DNA from: Chaenocephalus aceratus
Taxonomy: Eukaryota > Chordata > Actinopteri > Perciformes > Channichthyidae
Reading direction: 5' to 3'
Length of the DNA stretch: 64,000 bases
NCBI GenBank assembly: GCA_023974075.1
Contig: CM043800.1
Coordinates: forward strand, 6,098,453 to 6,162,452
A program made the position numbers and the translations under genes. Shown here piece after piece: positions 54,128 to 64,000 of the stretch; position 1 is the first letter of the stretch; the number at the start of each line of letters is the position of its first letter. Under the pieces are notes generated by a model. The model saw nothing but the letters and a program-made list of their open reading frames with translations, had not been told where the DNA came from and did no database searches.

Positions 54128-56992
54128 ATGCCGGGGCCCTGCCTGCCAGTAGCTTTGCCGATATCTGTGTTGATAGGTAATAGATTAAGAGCGGTGAATG
54201 ATCTTAGATACAGGAAGCACTCAAACGTTTGTGTGAGTTTATCTAATTTAGCAGTGATTCTATGTCAGCCACAGCTTGTTACAAAAAACATGACTGATAG
54301 TGTGTTTAACAAACTTAAACTAGCTTTATTTAATGTCAGGTCTTTGGCAGGAAAAACATTTTTAATCAATGATTTTATCACTGAGCACAATCTTGATTTT
54401 ATGTTTTTAACAGAAACTTGGATTGAACAAAATAACAGTGCAGCTGTTCTTATCGAATCAACCCCTCCCAACTTTAGTTTTATGAGTCAGGAAAGAATGC
54501 ATAAGAAAGGGGGTGGCGTTGCTATTCTGTTCAATGATTCCCTTCAATGCAGGAAGACATCGTATGGAAACTTTGATTCTTTTGAATATGTGGCCCTTCA
54601 GCTGAAATGCTCCTCTCGAGCTCTGTTCCTAAATATCTATAGGCCACCCAAATACTGTGCAAGCTTTTTTGATGACTTTACTGAACTGCTGTCTATAGTG
54701 TGTATTGACTTTGACCGTCTAGTCATTGTTGGTGATTTTAACCATGTTGACAACCCCCAGGACAGAGGGGCTAAAGAACTGTTTTGTGTTCTTGATAGCT
54801 ATGGACTGACTCAGCATGTGACGGAGCCCACGCACAATAAGGGGCACACTCTGGACTTCATTATCTCAAAGGGTCTGAATATCTCTAAGGTTGTGGTGAC
54901 TGATGTTGCACTCTCTGACCATTCCTGTGTTTTCTTTGAGAGCTCTATTTCTGTTCACACAAGTGTTCAAAAAGAGATAACCACAAAGCGATATTTAACT
55001 GAAAATACTAGGGAAATGTTTATTCAGAATTTTTCTTCCACACTTGCCCCTGCTAACACCTCAGTAAATGAGCTAGTAGATCATTTTAATTCAAAAATTA
55101 AAAATGTTATAGATGCCATTGCTCCAATTAAGGTAAAGGAAATGACTGGGAAGAAAATATCTCCATGGAGAAAGGCCATGACCGTTAAAACAGAAAAAAG
55201 AGAATGTCGAAAAGCTGAACGCAGGTGGCGAAAAACAAATCTCCAGGTTCACTTTGAAATTTATAAAGAGAGACTTGGCCTTTATAATTTGGAATTGAAA
55301 AACGCACGACAATCATTCTTCTATTTGCCTCCTTTTTCACTGACAAAATTCAGAAAATCAGTCAGTGCCTCTGCATCAGGAACAGCAAATGTGTTGTCTC
55401 TGTGTCCACTTAACATCAAGTCAGACATCATGACACAATTCCATCAGATTAATGATAAAAACCTAGAGGACATTATACAACTTCTGAAATCCTCCTCCTG
55501 CTGCCTTGATATTATTCCAACAGGATTTTTCAAAGATGTTTTGCCCTGCATGGCCTCAGAACTACTTCATATAGTAAACAAATCTCTTCACTCAGGTATT
55601 TTTCCACAGGCCCTGAAAACTGCAGTCATTAAACCGCTCTTAAAAAAGAATAATCTAGATGCTTCAGTAATGAACAATTACAGGCCCATATCAAACCTGC
55701 CATTTCTAGGTAAAATCATTGAAAAAGTTGTTTTTCAACAGTTGAGTAATTTCTTGCATTTAAATAACTGTTTCGATGTGTTCCAGTCAGGCTTTTGTCC
55801 AAACCACAGCACTGAGACTGCTCTTGTAAAGGTCTTTAACGACATCCACTTAAACACAGACAGTGGCAGAACTTCAGTGTTAGTATTATTAGATCTCAGT
55901 GCTGCGTTTGACACTGTTGACCACAGCATATTACTAGACCGACTGGAAAACTGGGTGGGACTTTCGGAAACAGTTCTAAATTGGTTTAAATCCTACTTAA
56001 AGGATAGAAACAACTTTGTTTCTATAGGTAAATACACATCTGAGTTGACAAATATGACATGTGGGGTTCCTCAAGGCTCCATCTTGGGGCTTCTTCTCTT
56101 TAACATCTACATGCTACCACTGGCTCAGATAATGAAGAACAACAAAATAAGTTACCATAGCTATGCAGATGACACACAAATTTACGTAACAATTTCACCA
56201 GGAGACTATGCTCCAATTCAAACACTGAGTAAGTGCATTGAACAAATCAATGACTGGATGTGTCAGAACTTTCTCCAATTAAACAAAGATAAAACTGAGG
56301 TAATGGTTTTTGGAGCCAAGGCAGAACGTTTAAAAGTTAGCGCTGAGCTTCAGTCTGCAATGTTCAAAACAACAGATAAAGCTAGAAATCTAGGTGTAGT
56401 CATGGACTCTGACCTGAGTTTCAACAGTCACATTAAAACAGTTACTAAATCAGCCTACTATCACCTAAAGAATATATCTAGGATTAAAAGACTAATGTCA
56501 CAGCAGGATTTGGAAAAACTTGTCCATGCCTTTATCTTCAGTAGACTCGACTACTGCAATGGTGTCTTCACAGGTCTCACTAAAAAATCTATTAGAAAGC
56601 TGCAGCTGATTCAGAACGCCGCTGCTCGAGTCCTCACTAACACTAAGAAAGTGGATCACATCACTCCTGTTCTGAAGTCTTTACACTGGCTTCCTGTGTG
56701 TCAAAGAATAGATTTCAAAATATTGCTGCTGGTTTATAAAGCACTGAATGGTTTAGGCCCAAAATACATTACTGACCTCCTGCTAAACTATGAACCATCA
56801 AGATCTCTCAGGTCTTCAGGGACTGGTCAGCTTTCTGTCCCCAGAGTCAGAACTAAACATGGTAAAGCAGCGTTCAGTTATTATGCTCCAAATATCTGGA
56901 ACAAACTCCCAGAAACCTGCAGGTCCGCTGCAACTCTGACTACTTTTAAATCCAGGCTGAAGACTTTTCTTTTTGTCGCTGCTTTTAATTGA
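54128..56992 (+). CDS. L2-like ORF2: AP endonuclease and reverse transcriptase, 954 residues
   Basis: A single open frame. Endonuclease blocks: LALFNVRSLAGK (about residue 60), FLTETWIEQ (94, catalytic Glu), VIVGDFNHVD (201) and ALSDHSCVFF (260). Reverse transcriptase blocks: NNYRPISNLPFLGKIIEKVV (about 517), LLDLSAAFDTVDH (588), CGVPQGSILG (645) and YADDTQIYV (678), so the catalytic Asp residues are present. The C-terminus has LIQNAAARVLTNTKKVDHIT and a HWLPV block. Oddities: the usual residue between GDFN and HVD is missing, ILGPLLFN has become ILGLLLFN, and the linker after NARQSFF is shortened and out of the family frame around 55320-55370. It is probably inactive despite being open. ATG choice is uncertain; an internal Met near residue 55 suits the family better. 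Confidence 0.88.
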   Translation: MPGPCLPVALPISVLIGNRLRAVNDLRYRKHSNVCVSLSNLAVILCQPQLVTKNMTDSVFNKLKLALFNVRSLAGKTFLINDFITEHNLDFMFLTETWIEQNNSAAVLIESTPPNFSFMSQERMHKKGGGVAILFNDSLQCRKTSYGNFDSFEYVALQLKCSSRALFLNIYRPPKYCASFFDDFTELLSIVCIDFDRLVIVGDFNHVDNPQDRGAKELFCVLDSYGLTQHVTEPTHNKGHTLDFIISKGLNISKVVVTDVALSDHSCVFFESSISVHTSVQKEITTKRYLTENTREMFIQNFSSTLAPANTSVNELVDHFNSKIKNVIDAIAPIKVKEMTGKKISPWRKAMTVKTEKRECRKAERRWRKTNLQVHFEIYKERLGLYNLELKNARQSFFYLPPFSLTKFRKSVSASASGTANVLSLCPLNIKSDIMTQFHQINDKNLEDIIQLLKSSSCCLDIIPTGFFKDVLPCMASELLHIVNKSLHSGIFPQALKTAVIKPLLKKNNLDASVMNNYRPISNLPFLGKIIEKVVFQQLSNFLHLNNCFDVFQSGFCPNHSTETALVKVFNDIHLNTDSGRTSVLVLLDLSAAFDTVDHSILLDRLENWVGLSETVLNWFKSYLKDRNNFVSIGKYTSELTNMTCGVPQGSILGLLLFNIYMLPLAQIMKNNKISYHSYADDTQIYVTISPGDYAPIQTLSKCIEQINDWMCQNFLQLNKDKTEVMVFGAKAERLKVSAELQSAMFKTTDKARNLGVVMDSDLSFNSHIKTVTKSAYYHLKNISRIKRLMSQQDLEKLVHAFIFSRLDYCNGVFTGLTKKSIRKLQLIQNAAARVLTNTKKVDHITPVLKSLHWLPVCQRIDFKILLLVYKALNGLGPKYITDLLLNYEPSRSLRSSGTGQLSVPRVRTKHGKAAFSYYAPNIWNKLPETCRSAATLTTFKSRLKTFLFVAAFN

Positions 56993-57226
56993 ACTATTCA
57001 TATCTTAAACTCACTGTAACTTTTATCCATGTACTTTTTCTTGTAATATTTAATTGAACTATTCATATTTTAGACTGCACTGTAAATTTTATCCATGTAT
57101 TTTTTCCTTAATGTTTATTTTATTAGCTTTTCTTTTTTAATGCTTAATGTCTTTCATTTTTTTTTGTAAAGCACTTTGAATTGCCTTGCGTTGAAAAGTG
57201 CTATATAAATAAACTTGCCTTGCCAT

Positions 57227-57781
57227 TATACTATTATATTATTATTATTATATATTATTACATATCTATGGTACAGTTGGTTAAAAAACAACTGCAGTGT
57301 GTGCTGTGTTGTGTTGGCAGCTCTGAGGAACGCGGAACAAGATCTGACAGCAGCACCGGCCATAATACCACTTCAAATGCTAGGGGGGAAATGTTATCTG
57401 TTTCTGCTTTAATGACTCTGTGAGACTGTCCTTGCAGGCACAGTGGTGCTGTGGGCTAAATAGTAATGCTAGCACACTTGCATGTTCACATGCAGTGCCA
57501 AAGCTTACACTCCGTTCTTCTTTTTTTCAGTGTGTTAGCATGATTCTCTAATTAGCCCTAAACAGTAATTGCAGCTGAAGCTGATAGGAATTTTATATTT
57601 AACGTATTATATTGCAGAAAAGGAAATGTTGGACTTAAAAGACAAATAATAAAATGAATTGGGCTTCAAGGACCACAAAAAACACAACACAGCCAAAAGA
57701 AAATAAAAAAGGAAAATCAACAAAAGGTGGCATTACAGGTCAGAATTGATCAGCTTAACAATGGTATAATCACCCTAAAGA
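57227..57781. other. Gene-free stretch after the LINE
   Basis: An AT repeat (ATTATT) follows the LINE tail. The 57322-57412 block after GTTGGCAG looks exon-like (ALRNAEQDLTAAPAI) but has no partner. Confidence 0.4.
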
Positions 57782-59109
57782 CTTAAAGATCTCTTATCAT
57801 GCTTTTTTTAGGCATATATTATGGATCAGATATATACAAATATAAAAAAACATGTCTATGATGTGTTTTAATCAAAATACCAAACAGATCATGCATTTTA
57901 GACATCCCTCATATCCCTCTGTTTCAATCCTGTTAGAGAAGTGCTAAGTATCAGATCAGGAGAATTCTACCCAGATACAGCTAAATGCTGCCGTGATTAA
58001 ACGCCATATCGTGTTCAAAACCACATCAAGGATTATTTCTGAAACAGTATGGAGCTCAAATGCTCTTTTTCTTGCAGGTTTACTACAAGGTGAGTACCTA
58101 TTTATATCCTGATTTTTTTCACATACTCTCTCCAGTACAGGTTAGATCTCAGGGACGTGCTGCCTCACCTGCCCTTGACGAAAAAATACATGAAGGGCAG
58201 GTGAAAATACAAATCACAATAAAATGAAATAAATATTAATATTTCTCCACTGGTCTGTGCTATAAATCTATTTTCTGTAATGTATGTGTGTCACCATAGG
58301 CGGCGCGTGAGGCTCAGGTTTGGGAAGGCTAAACAACTTTTTTTACCTGACGCTGCCCGCCTCATCGTTTTTCCAACCCAGTTTAGATTTAACCACGCCT
58401 ACTTAAGCACTGTCCGGCTTACTAGTTGTTACCTTATCTTGGCGGGTGTCCGTCGTGGCATCGGGATTACTGTTTGTTTTAATGTTTGGCTTGAAAAATA
58501 TCCATATATCAATTTTCGAGGCTTCGCTGTCGGATGTGATGTGATTGGCCAAGCCCCTCTGGCCTGTGGCCAATCACATCACGATAACAAGCCGCTTGTA
58601 ACAAACATGCCTGCGCAGGCGCTTGCACGCTGTCAGGTGGCTACATAGCAGCGCTAATGTCAAAGACACAAAACATTATACATTATATTTACATTTTACC
58701 AGGATGCAGTGACAAAAATATTTGGGAAAGCTTAGCCTTCCCTAGCCTACAGTACACGCCGCCCCTGTGTGTATACGTGCGACATATTTAGTCTTGCTGA
58801 TGTGACATAAAAGCACAGTAAAAAGACACAAGGTGAGGCAGACAGTACTCTGAAGGGAGCGTACGTGAGCCTACAGGTTCTTGTTGCTACTGTTATTCTA
58901 CGCAGAGACGGTAGACGCAAACAACAAGCTAGACATTTGAAACTACAAGACGATAAGGTGGACCTTTACAAAAAAGTAATAGAGATTTTCGTTGTACCCC
59001 CATTTTTGGGGATTTGGTTACGGAGGAAAAGAGAGAGGGTCCTTTCTGACACATATTTATGTATAAAACACATAAAAGAGTGAATTTTGCATGACAGGAG
59101 ACCTTTAAG
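57782..59109. mobile_element. MITE with CTTAAAG(A/G)TCTC ends, containing a hAT
   Basis: Left end CTTAAAGATCTCTTATCATGC; right end GCATGACAGGAGACCTTTAAG, inverted with four mismatches over 21 bp. Related by its ends to the families at 6282 and 38389. Non-coding. Confidence 0.75.
58295..58767. mobile_element. hAT-type MITE with CA(T/G)(A/G)GGCGGCG ends
   Basis: Left end CATAGGCGGCGCGTGA, then GGGAAGGCTAA. The right end is TTAGCCTTCCCTAG then CGCCGCCCCTG, inverted. Flanks TGTGTCAC and TGTGTATA match at 5-6 of 8. The TIR resembles that of the hAT at 15226-19014. Confidence 0.75.
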
Positions 59110-59815
59110 GATCATCATTGTGGAAGCCTCAATAGAGCAAGGTCTTTTAGAGATGTTGGCACAACAATCTCAAATATTTCAAGCTTAGTCTGAAACCTAT
59201 TTCATCTTGTTTTCCTGCAACATAAAATGTTTGTTCTTTATACAAATGAAATTAATAAAATTACAACACATTTTATTGTTTTTGTTTAGCATATGCTCCT
59301 GGTATTTGTATTGCTCTTGTGGACAAAATGATTAGCAGAAACAGACATTCTGAGATGTCTAAACTCAACAAACCAATAACCTTTTGAACCACTTTATCGG
59401 GATACCTCCCACCGCTTGTATACACTTCGAGCCGAGTCCCACCCGAGCAAACTGCACCCTAAAATACCACAAAATGGACAAAGTACCACACAAACAGACA
59501 TAGCTAATTTAAGGGTGGAAATTACTAAACCCTCTAAATGCTGCTTGTGCTGGTTGTTGCACCACCAGGAAGATAGGGTCATACATGGACATTACAATCT
59601 ATAGAGGCCATAAACAGAGATTTAGATTCCCACTTAACATAATACAATCATACAATTGTCATGTCTTTCTTTTGAATTAGTTGAAAAGTTTATATGCACA
59701 AGACCAGAGGTGAAATGAATTTGAGGCTACCTGCTTTATATTCTGTAATGTTGTTTCGTGCCACACATGATGTTAAAAGCAGCCTACCATGTGCATAATT
59801 TACCTTACCTGCACG
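59110..59815. other. Gene-free stretch
   Basis: No gene or repeat recognised. Confidence 0.5.
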
Positions 59816-59831
59816 CACACACGCACGCACG

Positions 59832-59891
<60 letters not shown>
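59816..59891. repeat. (CA)n microsatellite with ACGC units
   Basis: GCACGCACACACGCACGC then pure CA to 59891. Another short CA block lies at 59992-60022. Confidence 0.95.
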
Positions 59892-59892
<1 letters not shown>

Positions 59893-60449
59893 TATGCATC
59901 AGTGGTGTTCCCTGAACTCTGACTATGCCGCAAGAGAGCTTCAGAGAGCAGTGAGAGAATGATTCACATGTTCCTTCTCTCCACACGCACTAACACACAC
60001 ACACATACACAGAAACACACACATGTCCCTGAGACCACACTTAAGGGCACGACTTGTAAAATATAATGCATCAGTTTGAGCTTTATTTATGTGAATTTCT
60101 CATGTTTGACTTGTCATCCCTGATATTGTTGCAACATAAACCCTGTCCCAAGTGAATATTCTGTGGATGACATTACCACGGGCAAAGACAAAGTAACCCA
60201 AACTGCAAGGAAAATCAGCTCTATGAGGAAAACAGATTTTATACTGAACAAACAAATGCCAAAGCCAATATGGTCTGGAACTATTGGTTATATTAGACAC
60301 AAACAGACCTAATTATTTTTGTTGGGTTAGACATTTTGTTTATTTCCGTGTTGTTCTAATGACAATGTTGTATACTCATAATCGTAATAGTTGACTCTGT
60401 AATGATGAATATGTGTATCTTATTTACAACTTAAATTGCCATTAGTCCC
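59892..60449. other. Gene-free stretch
   Basis: No recognised feature beyond short CA runs. Confidence 0.5.
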
Positions 60450-60818
60450 CATGACTCCGCCGGGTGGCTGGTGTCTCCCTTAGGGATAAGGTGAGAAGTT
60501 TGGTCATCAGGGAGGGACTCGGAGTTGAGCCGCTCCTCCTTCGCGTCGAAAGGAGCCAGTTGAGGTGGTTCGGGCACCTAGTAAGGATGCCACCTGGGCG
60601 CCTCCCTAGGCACGTCCAGCTGGGAAGAGACCGAGGGGTAGACCTAGGACCAGGTGGAGGGATTATATCTCTTCGCTGGCCTGGGAGCGCCTTGGGATCC
60701 CCCAGTCAGAGCTGGTTGATGTCGCCAGGGAAAAGAAAGTTTGGGGCTCTCTGCTGGAACTGCTACCCCCGCGACCCGACCACGGATAAGCGGGAGAAGA
60801 TGGATGGATGGATGGATA
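60450..60818 (+). mobile_element. RTE-like LINE 3' end with (ATGG)n tail
   Basis: The plus strand reads VIREGLGVEPLLLRVERSQL then RWFGHLVRMPPGRLPR. This is the characteristic C-terminus of a fish LINE whose 3' end is GCGGGAGAAGATGGATGGA. The frame shifts after PGRLPRHVQLGR, so it is a dead fragment. RTE affiliation is from memory of the tail type. Confidence 0.78.
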
Positions 60819-61534
60819 GTCCCCATGAAATGCTGGGAATTGTTGCAATTGTTAAAAATATATATATATTCAATAATATCTTTAAATGAAATGACTTTTT
60901 TGGTATGCTGGCCGTCTTCAACTGATCATCGAAACATTGCTTTAAACCTGCAGGCTTCAATGTTTAATGCAGTTGAAAGCAGGCCTCTAACCTGCTGAAT
61001 GTATGCATTTATGATATTCTCGAATGAGTCAGCTTAGTTTTTAGTGATCGAATTTGAAACCTGACCCGCAGCTGTCTGCTGCAAGGCTCTGCTGTATAAT
61101 AGGGGAAAAAAAGGGAAAAACCTCTTTAAAGTGCAGCATGTTTTATTATTATTACATGCATGAGAACATTTTTAAATATATCCAATATTTGTTGAGACTC
61201 TTCACAAATTGAAACAAAACTAATTGGTTGCAATACAAGTAAAGTAGATTCAGCTCTCTCAAACCATTAATATCTGTATAAAAATGTAAGCTGGTGTATT
61301 CTATAGTTGTTGAGACAAATCAGTAAAAACCACAAATATCAACCTTCTGATGGCGCTATAGAGATGTCAAGGGATCACCATAAGCAGTCGGCTTCATCCC
61401 TTACATTTAATTGAATTTCAATATTGTTTTATCTCAGAAAACTTTTTATACGGAGCACGTTGAGAGCATAGTCTTTATAATACAAATTACAGTGAACCAA
61501 CATTTCCCACAAATAGCTAGCACTTAGCAACAGT

Positions 61535-61535
<1 letters not shown>
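60819..61535. other. Gene-free stretch
   Basis: AT-rich; nothing recognised. Confidence 0.5.

Positions 61536-61619
<84 letters not shown>
61536..61619. repeat. (CAAT)n tail of the minus-strand LINE
   Basis: About 20 CAAT units with one slip (CATCAAT). This is the tail (ATTG)n when read with the LINE. Confidence 0.95.
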
Positions 61620-62466
61620 GTTTATTTATATAGCCCAATATCACAAATGTTACATTTGTCTCAGTGGTCTTCACAGTGTGTACAGAATATCAGTATGACA
61701 ATATGACACCCTCTGTCCTTAGACCCTCACATCGTACAAGGAAAAACTTCCAGAGAAAACCCACAGTTTAAAGGGGAACATGGGAGGAACCTCAGGGAGA
61801 GCAACAGAGGAGGGATCCCTCTCCCAGGACGGACAGACGTGCAATAGATGCCGTGTGTAAATCGAAAAGATAATACATTTACAACATAGGTAGTCCAAAT
61901 GTTTGGAAATGCATGTGTGTATAATAGGAAGATGAATCCACGAGGATGTCAGCAATCTTGTGGGAGCCATCAGGGAAGTATTATGGTGAGAGTCAGGCAG
62001 GACCGCAGAGACTGGTTCAGCCACGACTCGAAGTCCAGGACTCAGATCTAGTACTCAGGATAGAGGATCCAGGACACACGACCACAGAAACAGGATTAGC
62101 CTCGACTCAGGATCCCGGCGTATATATGGACACAAAAAAGAGATTTTGGGGAAACTGGGTTAATCGGAACATGAGAGTACACAGGTACAAACAGACAGAA
62201 AGACGGAGTAAGGTGCCCCCCCCAAACAGTCCAAGCCTATAGCAGCTAAACTAACGTGTCTACATACATGCACTCCCTTAGGATAGGTTGAGGGAAAAGG
62301 GTAGCAAGTAAGAAGTAGGAAACAGAGGTGGAGAGGCACACGCAGGGAGAAAGGTCCCCACTGGAACCTGAATTGGTTAGAGGTAAGGAGTAGGAGTAGG
62401 TCTGTGGCTACGTTCCACACTTCCGGGCCGGGCTAGGCCTTCTCTGCAACCTGTTACCCTCTAATA

Positions 62467-62868
62467 CAGGGGTGTCAAACTCAAGGCCCGGGGGCCAAAT
62501 CCGGCCCGCGACTTCATTTAATGTGGCCCGCAAGAGCTTTCAAAGAATATAATATGTTTATTATACAGTTACATGCCACTTTACTACATGTAAGTATGTT
62601 GCCCATAAACTACATGTCCCACAATGCATCTCGTTTTGTGACATGCGCACTGAAGAGACTTGCAATTATTTGCCCTGGACTTCTGCTTTCAAAAGTAGTT
62701 AGTTATTACCCTATCTGATAATAATCCAATTCAGAGGCTATAATATAATACATTATTTTATATATTATTATATATTTATATATGTATATTAATATAGTTA
62801 CAACCGGCCCTTTGAGTGCAACCATAATGCTAATGTGGCCCGTGATAAAATTGAGTTTGACACCCCTG
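62467..62868. mobile_element. hAT MITE with perfect CTCTAATA target duplication
   Basis: Ends CAGGGGTGTCAAACTCAAGG and, inverted, TTGAGTTTGACACCCCTG. CTCTAATA flanks both sides exactly (62459-62466, 62869-62876). GGCCCG(C/G)-rich blocks lie near both ends. It is inserted into the 3' UTR of the minus-strand LINE, so it is younger than that LINE. Confidence 0.95.
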
Positions 62869-63023
62869 CTCTAATAGAACCTTGAGTGGTCAGAGAGGGA
62901 AAAAGGTTTTGGATAAAGTTTTAAATATAAGATCTAAGTTTTTAGGATTTAAGTGAAAGAGTAAGAACTAAAATGTATAGGTGAAGAGGCACAACGTATC
63001 TAGGTCAATGCACTCTTATTAAA

Positions 63024-64000
63024 TTATTTTATTTTATCACTATAAGCTTTATCAAAAAGCGTACTCTTAAAAACGGATATGGTGTCTGCCGCCCGAACAC
63101 AAACTGGAAGCTGATTCCACAAATGTGGAGCTTGACAAGAAAAGGCTCTGGCTCCCATTGTACTTTTAGAGACTCTCGGAACAACCAACAACCTTGCATT
63201 CTTGGGACGCAATGCCCTAGTAGGACAGTAGGGTATAATGAGTTCTTTAAGGTAAGATGGCGCCTGCCCATTAAGGGCTTTGTAGGCGAGAAGAAGAATT
63301 TTAAATTCTATCCTGTGTTCTATAGGGAGCCAGTGTAAGGCAGCCAGAACAGGAGTAATGTGGTCCCTTTTCCTAACTCTGATTAGTACACGAGCTGCAG
63401 CATTTTGAATCAGCTGAAGCGACTTGACTGACTTCTTGGTACTCCCTGATAATAAAGAGTTACAATAATCCAGCCATGAAGTAACAAATGCATGGACTAG
63501 TTTCTCTGCATCGTTTTGAGGCAAGATATGCCTAATGTTGGCAATGTTGCGTAGATGGAAGTAGGCGGTCCTTGAGATTGATTTTATGTGGGCGTTAAAG
63601 GATAAATCCTGATCAAATATAATACCAAGATTCCTTACAGTCTCACTGGAGGCCAAATTAATGCCATCCATAGTTAGTATATCTTTAGATAGTTTGTTTC
63701 GTAAATTCTTTGGGCCAATAACTTCAGTTTTAGCCGTGTTTAACATCAACATTTTTAAGGTCATCCACGTTTTTAAGTCCTTGAGGCAGTCTTGAATTTT
63801 ATTCAGATGATTAATTTCATCAGGCTTGATGGATACATATAGTTGAGTATCATCCGCATAACAATGACAATGTACAGAATGATTCCTTATAATATTGCCT
63901 AACGGAAGCATATATAATGTGAACTAAATAGGTCCGAGCACTGAGCCCTGTGGCACTCCATGGCTAACTTTGGTTTGCATGGAAGATTTATCGTTGACAC
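63024..64000 (-). pseudogene. LINE reverse transcriptase, C-terminal part, with an in-frame stop
   Basis: The minus strand reads VSHGVPQGSVLGPI, then a TAG at 63926-63924, then FTLYMLPLGNII and CYADDTQLYVSIKP (catalytic Asp pair). Later come SWLDYCNSLLSGSTKKSVKS, LIQNAAARVLIRVRKRDHIT and LHWLPIEHRIEFKILLLAYK, ending at SDKIK. The stop replaces the usual Leu just before F-x-LYM. Apart from this codon the frame is open for 295 residues, so the lesion is recent. The endonuclease would lie beyond the edge. The protein differs clearly from the L2-like copy at 54128, so it is a second LINE lineage. Confidence 0.88.

Larger units (their letters stand above)
52500..57226 (+). mobile_element. Near full-length L2-like LINE
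   Basis: Two reading frames in LINE order, an esterase-type ORF1 and an endonuclease-reverse transcriptase ORF2, are followed by a 230-bp 3' UTR. The end, AAGTGCTATATAAATAAACT then TGCCTTGCC, is a tail shared by fish L2/Maui-type elements. The SGNH esterase in ORF1 is known from CR1/L2 elements. The 5' boundary is approximate. Confidence 0.9.
61536..64000 (-). mobile_element. 5'-truncated or window-clipped L2/CR1-like LINE, minus strand
   Basis: Reverse transcriptase coding at 63024-64000 is followed on the minus strand by a long 3' UTR, split by a hAT at 62467-62868, ending in AATAAACATTGATTGATTG-type tail. The last 340 bp match 46313-46594. It runs off the right edge of the window. Confidence 0.85.

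Noticed and set aside
57322..57412. Exon-like block after GTTGGCAG reading ALRNAEQDLTAAPAI
   Set aside because: I tested whether it continues the Ulp1-like gene across the LINE, but the sequence does not resemble the expected segment after the catalytic Cys and has no donor.
58078..58089. Possible 12-nt microexon (CTTGCAG|GTTTACTACAAG|GTGAGTAC)
   Set aside because: The splice-like motifs are good, but the site lies inside a MITE and no neighbouring exon in phase was found.
60464..60889. 141-codon frame as a host gene
   Set aside because: It is the C-terminus of a LINE followed by its ATGG tail, with a frameshift in the middle.

Overview
This is a vertebrate nuclear window, almost certainly from a teleost fish. 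It is AT-rich and intron-rich and is packed with fish-type interspersed repeats: many hAT-type and other inverted-repeat DNA elements, L2/CR1-like and RTE-like LINE pieces, a Gmr1-like Ty3/Gypsy element and long CA/GT microsatellites. There is no prokaryotic gene organisation. The only conserved host gene I can name is ascc3, on the minus strand. Its coding start and first exons lie at 13371-13282, 11233-11092 and 4789-4222, and the rest of the gene runs off the left edge. The exons were recognised from similarity to the N-terminus of vertebrate ASCC3, with canonical splice sites and compatible phases.

Layout. 1-14.5 kb: ascc3 exons, introns and likely promoter, with introns carrying microsatellites, a TA-flanked MITE, three copies of one inverted-repeat family (one expanded into a 57-bp minisatellite) and a BED-finger hAT remnant hit by a LINE tail. 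15.2-19.0 kb: a hAT-bounded element with an intact three-exon reading frame of 232 codons. 19.1-21.8 kb: two head-to-tail copies of one non-autonomous element. 21.8-38.3 kb: an old LTR element (LTRs about 98% identical) whose interior was broken up by nested hAT elements and by a younger Gmr1-like Ty3/Gypsy element with identical LTRs. 38.3-41.1 kb: a foldback element with arms of 400 bp or more. 41.7-45.6 kb: three inverted-repeat elements nested inside one another. 46.3-48.3 kb: a LINE tail and a further MITE. 48.8-50.9 kb: a spliced, plus-strand relic joining a KDZ-transposase-like C-terminus to a Ulp1-like cysteine protease. 52.5-57.2 kb: an almost complete L2-like LINE. 57.8-59.1 kb: a MITE containing a hAT. 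60.4 kb to the end: an RTE-like tail and a minus-strand LINE, split by a hAT with a perfect 8-bp target duplication.

The strongest leads are the KDZ plus Ulp1 gene relic, the intact hAT-derived spliced frame, the Gmr1-like element with integrase ahead of reverse transcriptase, and a frame problem in ascc3 exon 4 that an in-phase 101-nt intron could resolve. No tRNA, rRNA, CRISPR array or bacterial operon was seen. All family calls come from reading motifs; no search was run.
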